NCBI GenBank assembly: GCA_900316995.1
Contig: ONEZ01000001.1
Location: forward strand, 86,252-150,251
DNA: 64,000 nucleotides
Direction: 5' to 3'
Source: an uncultured Bacteroidales bacterium
GTDB lineage: Bacteria; Bacteroidota; Bacteroidia; Bacteroidales; Paludibacteraceae
Below are positions 26,613 through 34,267 of this stretch, in pieces. Position 1 is the first letter of the stretch. Each line of letters starts with the position of its first letter. The position numbers and the translations under genes were made by a program. The notes beneath the pieces were generated by a model. It worked only from the letters and a program-made list of their open reading frames with translations. It was not told the DNA's origin and ran no database searches.

Positions 26613-29405
26613 ATGACTCCGATACAACAACAGACAGCAGCTAAAGAGTTTGCCCGTTTTTGGCAAGGTAAAGGTTATGAAAAGGGCGAGAGCCAGACAT
26701 ATTGGCTTACCCTGCTCAATCAGGTTTTAGGCATTGAGCATCCGGAACAGTTTATTGTTTTTGAGCAACAGGTGCAACTTGACCACGCCTCATTTGTGGA
26801 TGCGCGTATTCCTGCTACCAAAGTTATGATTGAACAGAAATCGCTTGGCAAAAACCTTGGAGAAGGCATCAGGCAATCTGACGGCAGCTTTCTCAATCCA
26901 TTCCAACAGGCCAAACGCTATGCAGACACTCTACCCAATAGCCAGCGACCAAGATGGATTGTAACCTGTAATTTTGCTGAATGGTGGGTGTATGATCTGG
27001 AGCATCCTAATGACGAACCTCAGAAAATACTTCTTGCCAATCTGGAAAAAGAATATGACCGACTTCGTTTCCTTGTGGAACAGGGTAATGAGCACATCAA
27101 GCAGGAGATGAAAGTATCAGTGGAAGCAGGACGATTGGTTGCACTCATCTACGATGCTCTCCTTAAACAGTATCTCAATCCAGACAAAACAGAAACACTT
27201 CGCAGCCTCAATATTCTTTGTGTCCGCCTTGTTTTCTGTCTCTATGCAGAAGACGCACACTTATTCGGCAAGAAAACCGCTTTTCACGATTACTTGGCAC
27301 AATACCCTGCAAAAGACATCCGCCGTGCGCTCATTGATCTGTTCCAAGTCCTTGATACGCCTATTGACCAAAGAGACCCTTATCTGGACGACACCCTTAA
27401 ATCCTTTCCGTATGTTAACGGAGGCCTATTTAGCAACGACGTTCATTTGGAAATTCCACAATTTACGGAAGAACTTAAAGAACTCATTCTTGCCAAAGCC
27501 TCAGATAACTTTGATTGGAGTGATATAAGCCCAACTATCTTTGGAGCAGTGTTTGAGAGCACACTCAACCCTGACACACGCCGTTCTGGTGGCATGCACT
27601 ACACTTCCATTGAAAACATACATAAGGTGATAGACCCGCTATTCATGGATAACCTTATGGACGAGTTCGAAGCCATAAAATCCATTCCACAAGAAAAAAA
27701 GCAACGGCAACAACTTGATGCCCTCCAAAACAAAATAGCATCACTCACTTTCTTTGATCCCGCATGCGGTAGTGGCAATTTCCTCACTGAAAGTTATATT
27801 TCGCTTCGCCGATTAGAAAATAAAATCATAGCCTTGCGTAGCAAAGGACAAACCTTCATAGGAGACTTCATAAATCCTATCAAAGTGGACATCCACCAAT
27901 TCTATGGGATTGAAATCAATGATTTTGCCGTATCAGTGGCTACCACAGCTCTTTGGATTGCCGAACAACAAATGCTCCAAGAGACAGCAAAACTGGTTCA
28001 GTTCAATCTTGAGCCTTTGCCACTCAAAGCATATCACAATATCCACGAAGGCAATGCCCTTCGTATTGAATGGTCAGACGTAATAGCACCCACACGCCTC
28101 AATTACATAATGGGTAACCCACCGTTTGTGGGAGCACGCTGGATGAGCAAAGAGCAGAAACAAGATGTGATAAATATTTTTGGGGCTAATTGGACTGGCG
28201 TTGGAGATTTAGACTACGTCTGCTGTTGGTACAAAAAAGCTGTTGACATGATGAACGTTAATCCATACATAAAATCAGCCTTAGTAAGTACAAACTCAAT
28301 AACACAAGGTGGAGCTGTAACCAACCTATGGAAACCACTTTTTGAGCAGTATGGCATTCATTTTAATTTCGCATATCGTACCTTCCGTTGGGATAGCGAA
28401 GCAGACATCAAAGCCCACGTTCATTGTGTAATCATTGGATTCTCTTCGATAAAGACCGCAAGCAATAGCCCAAAGAGAATTTACATCTCTGAATTTCAAT
28501 CTATCTCCGCCACAAATATCAACGGTTATCTAATGGATGCGCCAGATGTGTTTATTGAGAAGCGTATGCATCCAATATCTGAAGTTCCAGAAATATGTTT
28601 AGGAGGACAACCAATTGACGATGGTAATTTTATCCTTACGAGAGAAGAGAAAGAAGACTTTATAAAGAAAGAGCCTCAAGCAGAACAATTCTTACGGCCA
28701 TTTATGATGGGCAAGGATTTTATAGACAGAAAGCCTCGCTTCTGTTTGTGGTTACAAGATGCCAGCCCAGCCTTACTACGTCAATGTCCAACCATTTTAG
28801 AACGTGTAAAGAATGTACGTGAGTTCCGATTGAAAAGCAATAGAGGGAGCACTCTAAAAGCAGCAGAAACACCAACCTTGTTTGGAGCTCCTTTTGAGTG
28901 TAAAAGCCAATACATCGCCCTGCCTAAAGTCTCATCTGAAAATCGCCGCTACATTCCAATGGACTATTTGTCAGCAAATATAATTCCAGGCGACAAGTTA
29001 TTCTGTATGCAAGGAGCCACACTCTTCCATTTCGGAATTCTAACCTCAAATGTCCACATGGCATGGATGCGAGCTGTTTGTGGAAGATTAAAATCAGATT
29101 ATAGTTATTCAAACACAATTGTTTACAACAACTTCCCTTGGCCAGAAGTAACAGTAGAACAAAAGGCCAAGATAGAGCAAACCGCTCAAGCCATTTTGGA
29201 TGCGCGCACCAAATATCCGGATTGTTCTCTTGCTGATCTATATGATGAGGTAACCATGCCACCTGAATTACTCAAAGCACACCAAGACAATGACCGTGCT
29301 GTAATGGCCGCATACGGTTTCTCCACCAGGATATCCGAATCTGAATGTGTTGCAGAACTATTTAAGTTATACCAAAACATACTTGCAAGCCATGAAAAAA
29401 ATTAA
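26613..29405 (+). CDS. MmeI-like type IIL restriction-modification enzyme
   Basis: The 930-residue protein joins nuclease and methylase in one chain, close in size to MmeI (919). The N-terminal nuclease shows Asp63, Glu74 and Lys76 (VDARIPATKVMIEQK), a PD-(D/E)XK pattern. The N6-adenine methylase has motif I DPACGSGNF (Asp382) and motif IV NPPF (Asn502). The following 350 residues should hold the target recognition domain and C-terminal helices. It would methylate one strand of its site and cut about 20 bases away, by family analogy. The recognition sequence cannot be read here. Confidence 0.88.
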   Translation: MTPIQQQTAAKEFARFWQGKGYEKGESQTYWLTLLNQVLGIEHPEQFIVFEQQVQLDHASFVDARIPATKVMIEQKSLGKNLGEGIRQSDGSFLNPFQQAKRYADTLPNSQRPRWIVTCNFAEWWVYDLEHPNDEPQKILLANLEKEYDRLRFLVEQGNEHIKQEMKVSVEAGRLVALIYDALLKQYLNPDKTETLRSLNILCVRLVFCLYAEDAHLFGKKTAFHDYLAQYPAKDIRRALIDLFQVLDTPIDQRDPYLDDTLKSFPYVNGGLFSNDVHLEIPQFTEELKELILAKASDNFDWSDISPTIFGAVFESTLNPDTRRSGGMHYTSIENIHKVIDPLFMDNLMDEFEAIKSIPQEKKQRQQLDALQNKIASLTFFDPACGSGNFLTESYISLRRLENKIIALRSKGQTFIGDFINPIKVDIHQFYGIEINDFAVSVATTALWIAEQQMLQETAKLVQFNLEPLPLKAYHNIHEGNALRIEWSDVIAPTRLNYIMGNPPFVGARWMSKEQKQDVINIFGANWTGVGDLDYVCCWYKKAVDMMNVNPYIKSALVSTNSITQGGAVTNLWKPLFEQYGIHFNFAYRTFRWDSEADIKAHVHCVIIGFSSIKTASNSPKRIYISEFQSISATNINGYLMDAPDVFIEKRMHPISEVPEICLGGQPIDDGNFILTREEKEDFIKKEPQAEQFLRPFMMGKDFIDRKPRFCLWLQDASPALLRQCPTILERVKNVREFRLKSNRGSTLKAAETPTLFGAPFECKSQYIALPKVSSENRRYIPMDYLSANIIPGDKLFCMQGATLFHFGILTSNVHMAWMRAVCGRLKSDYSYSNTIVYNNFPWPEVTVEQKAKIEQTAQAILDARTKYPDCSLADLYDEVTMPPELLKAHQDNDRAVMAAYGFSTRISESECVAELFKLYQNILASHEKN

Positions 29406-29877
29406 ATGCCCAACTTGTGGTCATGAGTTTATAGTGGATAAAACTGATTTCTATAAGAGATTCAGCAATGTGAGGGACCTAAAGTTTACCGAAGATATAA
29501 AAAGGCTCCTTGACAAGTTTTTGACGCAATGGGAGATAGAAATAGACATCTCTACAAACCCCGACCCACTTTTTGTTGAAGTTGCTTGCTTTGCTGTTAT
29601 GCGCCATCAGATTTCACTATCTGAAATCCAAAGGAATTTTCCAATAGGTTTTAATCGAGCCAAATGTCTTATTAATCAATTAGAGGCAGCGCACATAATT
29701 GGTCCCGAGTTTAACAACATGTCTGTTCATGAAGTTTATGTGAAGGATGAAAAAGGACTTGAAGAAGCCCTTTTAAGATGTTCAAATTGGGAGCCATCTC
29801 CCCTATTGGACGCCGTAAACACTTGTCCAAAATGCAAACATAGAATCTATATAGAGGACATGAGAAATCATCATTAG
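29392..29877 (+). CDS. Small protein with FtsK-gamma-like winged helix between Cys knuckles
   Basis: The 161-residue protein starts at ATG 29392, overlapping the restriction-modification gene by 14 bases, so the two are probably translated together. Residues 56-106 (DPLFVEVACFAVM, SLSEIQRNFPIGFNRAKCLI, NQLEAAHIIGPEF) closely resemble the FtsK gamma DNA-binding domain. CPTC (Cys6, Cys9) and CPKC (Cys145, Cys148) could together form a zinc ribbon. There is no motor domain. A role in DNA recognition or control of the restriction system is inferred. An upstream in-frame start at 29347 is less likely. Confidence 0.75.
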   Translation: MKKIKCPTCGHEFIVDKTDFYKRFSNVRDLKFTEDIKRLLDKFLTQWEIEIDISTNPDPLFVEVACFAVMRHQISLSEIQRNFPIGFNRAKCLINQLEAAHIIGPEFNNMSVHEVYVKDEKGLEEALLRCSNWEPSPLLDAVNTCPKCKHRIYIEDMRNHH

Positions 29878-30221
29878 CTTAGAATATAGTTGCACTGGGG
29901 ATAATTAGAGGAACCATAAAACCGATCATATCTGCCGTTTCTGAGAATCAGACTGCCACCACAACGAGGGCATCTACCAGTGGCAACAGCTTCATCACGG
30001 CTTTCTTTGTTGCGGTAAACATTACCAAGATGCTCTTTGCGGTCAGCCTCCGTGGTGGATATCACTTCAAGGAGTTGTCTGTGATAAAAGCCCATTTGCT
30101 ATGATGACAGAACAATGTCCTGATACTGCTTCCATAACTCCGCATTTCCACCACCTTAGATCTTCCCGTGGACATTTTTGGTTTCCAATACAATGCCGTA
30201 ACGAGAAATGAAAAGATGATC
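29874..30221 (-). pseudogene. Decayed NERD-domain / topoisomerase zinc-ribbon protein
   Basis: One minus-strand frame reads DHLFISRYGIVLETKNVHGKI-like NERD nuclease sequence from 30221, then a TAA (30156-30158), a short stretch, a TAG (30099-30101), and then 73 residues ending in a topoisomerase-type zinc ribbon (GRCPRCGGSLI, YPQCNYI). Another TAG precedes the NERD part. Intact relatives carry NERD followed by this ribbon, so this is a remnant with internal loss. The 73-residue tail could still be an open frame but is probably not a gene. Confidence 0.75.
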
Positions 30222-30249
30222 CACCTAAATTGTATATTTCCCGTGACAA

Positions 30250-30560
30250 ATTAGAAGATCATTGTAAACCCGATAATCTTTGTAAATTTCTCAGGTTTCA
30301 GAAAGAGAGAAAGTGCGTCAATAAACGCCAATATGTTATGTTTTTGAGACCAACTCGCCCATTATGAGATTCTTCGCTACGTTTACACTACGCTCAGAAT
30401 GACGAGAGAGTTATCTCCAAGCCCACCCCTCCACTCTGCACTTCAGAGTTTACGGCATGGACTCATTTTGCAAATTTACAAAAATATTTTATTATCCAAT
30501 CACATTTGGGTAAAGCCACAAACGTCTTTAAGGAAATTTAGCATTTGAGAGGAGAAGTGC
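30250..30560. other. Non-coding stretch without recognised gene
   Basis: No supported gene is seen here. It may include further debris of the NERD pseudogene. At 30368-30404 it contains TTCGCTACG and TACGCTCAGAATGACG, a word type often seen as dispersed intergenic repeats in environmental genomes; here it occurs once. Confidence 0.5.
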
Positions 30561-30598
30561 AAAAAAAAACCGCCACAGCTGCGGGTTGCGGTGGCGGG
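30561..30598 (-). terminator. Terminator of the hipBST operon
   Basis: Read on the minus strand, a stem CCGCCAC...GTGGCGG is followed by nine T residues, 11 bases after the HipT stop. Its core is nearly identical (25 of 26 bases) to 32194-32219. Confidence 0.85.
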
Positions 30599-30608
30599 AG
30601 AATTGTGG

Positions 30609-31550
30609 TCAAACAGATGCCAAGCGTGAGAGGCGTGATGTAATCAGGTCTTTGTACATCACCTTAAAATCATCGTTTAGGAAAGAATTATCTATTAGTT
30701 CATTCCACTTAGGGAGAGCCTTATTTAGACCATCTACCAAACGCCGTACAACGTTTTCCTCAATACCCATTGTTTTAGCAGCTCTCAAAAAATCATCCAG
30801 GCGTAGCTTACTCTTGCGGCTGTTTATAGGAAGTGCCATTTCTTCTTTGTCGCCGGGATTGGCAATAGATACGTTTAGTAAATCGTATGCCGGGGTTAGC
30901 TGATAATTACTATTGGGACGGTAAAGAGAAAAATTCTTCTGATGCATATCATTGTTTCCTGTAACAAAACAGAAAAGCAGCACCTGCATATAGTTTGTAA
31001 GGTCAAGTTTTGGAGTCCCACTATATTGGACTATTGTTTTTGCTATCTGTTCGTATGAGCCTTTATACTTGTACTCCGTAGGATGTAGCGTGAGTTGGCA
31101 CAAATCCTCCATATCAACCTTTTCGCCATCTTTTGTACGGTCAATTCGTTTGGTAATATAACCTAACCTTCCGTCTGCCAAACGGATAAGGCTGTGAGGT
31201 ACAACACTTATCCTTGCCACTTCCGCCAGATGCATAGTCAAATCCTCGTTTTCTGGCAGCTGCGGATACTCATCTGTCTGAGGCTTGAATATATAGTCAC
31301 CCCAGAGTCCGACTATTGTCAAACGGCTACTACCTTTATGCTTAGTCAAGTTGAGAGACAATTTAGGTTGGACACCTGTAAGAGATGTTTGAGACTTAAT
31401 AACCTGCGCCGCCAACTGGTCAAGTTCATCGTGTTTGTATTCCAGCAAAGGTGCATTTCTTGAACCAAACATTTTTAAAGCACAACGTGGATGAAAGTCT
31501 TTCTGACCTTCTTCTAACTCTTTATAACAGTACAGACATCTACACATCAC
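30609..31550 (-). CDS. hipT: HipT-type Ser/Thr kinase toxin (HipA C-terminal)
   Basis: The 313-residue kinase matches the HipA core. The Gly-rich loop is SLTGVQPK (Ser56, Thr58), where HipT proteins autophosphorylate. The catalytic loop is GNNDMHQKN (Asp201, Asn206), and the metal-binding motif is TPAYDLLN (Asp223). The N-terminus adds a Cys/His knuckle (Cys5, Cys8, His20, Cys23) not found in E. coli HipA. The subdomain normally at the HipA N-terminus is encoded separately by the upstream gene. The start overlaps that gene's stop (ATGA). The substrate is probably an aminoacyl-tRNA synthetase, by family analogy. Confidence 0.9.
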   Translation of the reverse strand: MMCRCLYCYKELEEGQKDFHPRCALKMFGSRNAPLLEYKHDELDQLAAQVIKSQTSLTGVQPKLSLNLTKHKGSSRLTIVGLWGDYIFKPQTDEYPQLPENEDLTMHLAEVARISVVPHSLIRLADGRLGYITKRIDRTKDGEKVDMEDLCQLTLHPTEYKYKGSYEQIAKTIVQYSGTPKLDLTNYMQVLLFCFVTGNNDMHQKNFSLYRPNSNYQLTPAYDLLNVSIANPGDKEEMALPINSRKSKLRLDDFLRAAKTMGIEENVVRRLVDGLNKALPKWNELIDNSFLNDDFKVMYKDLITSRLSRLASV

Positions 31551-31882
31551 AATTCCTCCCCTAAATTATGTTTGGGTATCACACTAACAGAACCTATACA
31601 CTCCTTACAGCAAAGTAGAAGCAGCGACATACGATCAAGGACACTGATATCTGTATTACGGATAGCCACATCAAGCAGCCAGCCTTCTGGTATCAGGCCG
31701 TCAAAAAAAGGGAACAAAACAGGGCTTACAAAAGCCTCTGTCTGCAACGGGAGTGTCAGGCTTATAGGGTGGGCATCATTACGTTTTAAATACTCCTTAT
31801 CATAGCAGAAACGATACTCACCACCATCCTCCGTAAGGACGCCTGCAAAAACATCCTTTCTGTATATATCAGCTTGTCTCAT
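31547..31882 (-). CDS. hipS: HipS-like protein (HipA N-subdomain 1)
   Basis: The 111-residue protein equals the N-terminal subdomain of HipA (VFAGVLTEDGGEYRFCYD, HPISLTLPL, FFDGLIPEGWLLD). In the three-part HipBST system of E. coli O127 this small protein is the antitoxin that blocks HipT. It overlaps both neighbours by four bases (ATGA), as expected for fixed stoichiometry. Antitoxin function here is inferred from the layout. Confidence 0.88.
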   Translation of the reverse strand: MRQADIYRKDVFAGVLTEDGGEYRFCYDKEYLKRNDAHPISLTLPLQTEAFVSPVLFPFFDGLIPEGWLLDVAIRNTDISVLDRMSLLLLCCKECIGSVSVIPKHNLGEEL

Positions 31883-32082
31883 AACCTTTTAGTGGCAGTA
31901 AGCTCATAATTAAACATATCAAGTAACTGGTTCACCTTGTCCATCCTGAGTGAAGCCTTTCCTTGCTCCAGACTACGAACAAAGCACAACCCCACTCCAG
32001 ACTTCATGGCAAGCTCTTCTTGCGTAAGACCATATTCCCTACGCAAAGCCTTAACTGTAGCTGATAAATTCGTTTTTGACAT
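31879..32082 (-). CDS. hipB: HipB-like HTH regulator
   Basis: The 67-residue protein is an Xre-type helix-turn-helix (VKALRREYGLTQEELAMKSG, FVRSLEQGKASLRMDKV). In hip systems it binds the operator and represses the operon, alone or with the partners. It is first in the operon, with two candidate promoters and inverted repeats upstream. Confidence 0.9.
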   Translation of the reverse strand: MSKTNLSATVKALRREYGLTQEELAMKSGVGLCFVRSLEQGKASLRMDKVNQLLDMFNYELTATKRL

Positions 32083-32086
32083 AAAA

Positions 32087-32181
32087 CTATATTATTTCGC
32101 ATACAAAAATACAACAAATTTGGTATTTTATATCATTTATAATATAAAATTCACAAAAATACAATATTTTATATGCGATAT
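32087..32181 (-). promoter_or_regulatory. hipBST promoter region with inverted repeats
   Basis: Two minus-strand TATTTTTG boxes (32104-32111 and 32154-32161) fit the -7 consensus and lie 50 bases apart. TTTCGCATAC near 32094 and ATATGCGATA near 32172 form a spaced inverted repeat (TCGCATA / TATGCGA) that could be the HipB operator half-sites. The stretch is very A+T rich. Confidence 0.55.
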
Positions 32182-32193
32182 AATATACTCTCT

Positions 32194-32219
32194 GCCACAG
32201 CTGCGGTTTGCGGTGGCGG
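32194..32219. repeat. Second copy of the 26-bp GC-rich hairpin repeat
   Basis: GCCACAGCTGCGGT and TTGCGGTGGCGG differ at one base from 30572-30597. The copy sits two bases after the stop of the minus-strand ThrE gene. It lacks the T run of the other copy, so as a terminator it would be weak. Confidence 0.8.
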
Positions 32220-32220
32220 A

Positions 32221-33501
32221 TTATTTACTGATAAGCTTGCGGAAAAAGATATTTGGGATGGCAACGCCAAGCGATATGCTGAGTATTATGAGTGTGGATT
32301 GGACAGCATTGTAGGCTGCAACCGTAACTTCACCCACCACGCCGTGCAGGGTGAACATTCCAAAAATTGCTCTATACATAAGCACTCCTGGTACCATAGG
32401 AATAACGCTTGGAACGCTGAGGCACTGATGCGGTGTCTTCAGCCTGCGTACCGCAAGACAGAATATCATACTCACAAGTGCGGAACCTGCAAAAGAGCCT
32501 ATCATAGGACCAAGGTCAAGACCCATATTACCACTGCTTGCCCCAAGACTCACAATATTACGGGTACATATAGCAACTACACCACCAAGTGCAATAATCC
32601 AGAGCAGATAACGCGGCACATTGAATATCATGGAGAACCCCACCGCCGATACAGCCGCAGCAGCCATATATGCCCAATATCTGTGATGCGGAACTATTGA
32701 CAACCCGTAAACAAACTCATCAATAGCACAAATCTGAATGGACAAGCCAATGCCAAACGCCATAGCCATTAGAATAAGAAAAGACCTCATGGCACGTGTC
32801 ATACCCACTTGTGTATAACCCGCCAGCATATCACTCACAAAATTCATAATATGCACACCAGGCACAATAAAGAGCGCACATGCCATTAGAGCGTGTGACG
32901 GTGTTTCAGATTTGAGCAACGGGAATAGAGAGTAAGCGTCAACAAGGCTAAAAAGCCATGCCACCAAAGTAGCCACGAATGTAGATACGCCCACGTTGAG
33001 ATAGTCATTGAATTTATGTTTTGTAAGATATGACTTCAGAAACAAACCCACCATAGCACTAATTGAAGCGTACACAAAAGCGGTAGCATCGCCGCCAAAC
33101 TGGACACAAAAACCACCGCAGGCAAGCCCTCCGCCTACCGCCACCTGCCACTCTTTATAGTTACGTTTACTACGATACGCATCATTCAGTTCACGTTCGT
33201 AATCATTTACCGTAAGTCCCCCTTCAGAAGCTTTGCGGGTAAGGTTGCTAATGTCTTTAATCACCTCAAGGTTGACACCATGCTTGTTAACTCTCTTGAA
33301 CTTAGTGATAGTCTCCCCATCATGCACCACTGATACCATAACCATATTATAAACCACATACAAATCAAGCGAATCTGACGGCAGCAGCAGGAACTCTGAC
33401 AGTCTGTTCAGGTTTCTTGTTGTACGGCTTGTATCAGCCCCACACTCCATAAGTATAAGGCCTGTGCGCAACAAAACGTTAATTTTCTTATTTATATCCA
33501 T
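32221..33501 (-). CDS. ThrE-family threonine/serine exporter
   Basis: The 426-residue membrane protein combines the N-terminal half (MECGADTSRTTRNLNRL, then a soluble part) and about ten membrane segments of the ThrE/DUF1212 family. Both halves that are split in some bacteria (YjjP and YjjB) are fused here. It should export threonine, serine or related small molecules. A promoter (33509) sits just upstream. Confidence 0.85.
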   Translation of the reverse strand: MDINKKINVLLRTGLILMECGADTSRTTRNLNRLSEFLLLPSDSLDLYVVYNMVMVSVVHDGETITKFKRVNKHGVNLEVIKDISNLTRKASEGGLTVNDYERELNDAYRSKRNYKEWQVAVGGGLACGGFCVQFGGDATAFVYASISAMVGLFLKSYLTKHKFNDYLNVGVSTFVATLVAWLFSLVDAYSLFPLLKSETPSHALMACALFIVPGVHIMNFVSDMLAGYTQVGMTRAMRSFLILMAMAFGIGLSIQICAIDEFVYGLSIVPHHRYWAYMAAAAVSAVGFSMIFNVPRYLLWIIALGGVVAICTRNIVSLGASSGNMGLDLGPMIGSFAGSALVSMIFCLAVRRLKTPHQCLSVPSVIPMVPGVLMYRAIFGMFTLHGVVGEVTVAAYNAVQSTLIILSISLGVAIPNIFFRKLISK

Positions 33502-33508
33502 AACGCTG

Positions 33509-33539
33509 CAAAGTTACACTATATACCAGCTTTCTGCAA
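33509..33539 (-). promoter_or_regulatory. Promoter of the ThrE-type gene
   Basis: TAACTTTG (minus strand, 33509-33516) with TTG (33537-33539) 20 bases upstream fits the Bacteroidota consensus. The -7 box is only eight bases from the ATG, so the leader is very short. Confidence 0.6.
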
Positions 33540-33602
33540 AACAAAACCATTCAATATCCTATAATTTTATTTGCATAATGCCAAACAACTCAAAACTTTC
33601 AT

Positions 33603-33610
33603 TATCTTTG
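33603..33610 (+). promoter_or_regulatory. Promoter -7 of the CAP-domain gene
   Basis: TATCTTTG matches TAnnTTTG, 20 bases before the ATG at 33630. No clear -33 box is seen. Confidence 0.55.
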
Positions 33611-33629
33611 CACTTTGATTTGAAAGCTT

Positions 33630-34187
33630 ATGCGTAAAACTGTTATATCACTTATTTTAGTGTGTTTAGGCGTTGTGTGCTACGCTCAGCAGAGCACACT
33701 GCTGAACGAGGATGCTTTTCTTGATAACCTTAACTCCCTTCGCACAGACGGATGTATGTGCGGAATGGAGGATATTAACGGCATGTTGCCGCTACGCTGG
33801 GACAAGCGCCTGGCGGAGATTGCACTTGAATATGCTGAAAGCCTTAGGAGCAGCAACTCCAGTGATGATGACGCATACCTTTTCATAAGCCACATAGGCG
33901 CAGACGGCAGCACACTTACCACACGTCTTGACAGTGCCGGCTACGAGTACAGAGATGCAAAAGAGAACATTGCCTACATCAAGGGCAATGAAGACATGGT
34001 TATAGACTACTGGCTTAACAACCCCACTGCCTGCAAAACCATTATGGATAGAAAAATGACCTCAGTAGGAGTGGCCAGATCAGACAACTTTTGGGTTATG
34101 ATAGTGGCACAGCCAAAAATTACATTAAAGAGACTTAGAGACGCAAAAAAGAGTGAGCAGCCAGACACAGACTCCCCAACTCCCTAA
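33630..34187 (+). CDS. Secreted CAP-domain protein
   Basis: The 185-residue protein has a signal peptide (MRKTVISLILVCLGVVCYAQ) and a CAP/SCP/PR1-like domain: LRWDKRLAEIALEYAESL, FISHIGADGSTLTTRL, GYEYRDAKENIAY and a WVMIVAQP end. CAP proteins are extracellular or periplasmic and their bacterial roles are mostly unknown. The last residues DSPTP and the stop codon are encoded by the first units of an 8-bp tandem array. Confidence 0.85.
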   Translation: MRKTVISLILVCLGVVCYAQQSTLLNEDAFLDNLNSLRTDGCMCGMEDINGMLPLRWDKRLAEIALEYAESLRSSNSSDDDAYLFISHIGADGSTLTTRLDSAGYEYRDAKENIAYIKGNEDMVIDYWLNNPTACKTIMDRKMTSVGVARSDNFWVMIVAQPKITLKRLRDAKKSEQPDTDSPTP

Positions 34188-34234
34188 CACCTAAACTCCT
34201 TAACTCCTAAACTCCTAAACTCCTTAACTCCTAA
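34171..34234 (+). repeat. 8-mer tandem array over the CAP gene stop
   Basis: Eight 8-bp units of ACTCCTAA type (ACTCCCCA, ACTCCCTA, ACACCTAA, then ACTCCTTA/ACTCCTAA alternately). The first two units are coding and the TAA stop spans the second and third units. The array fills most of the gap to pgk. Confidence 0.93.
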
Positions 34235-34267
34235 ACTAAAAACTCTTAATCAATAAAACTTACAACA

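Noticed and set aside
30067-30249. 60-residue minus-strand open frame
   Set aside because: It overlaps the NERD remnant in another frame and has no family likeness.
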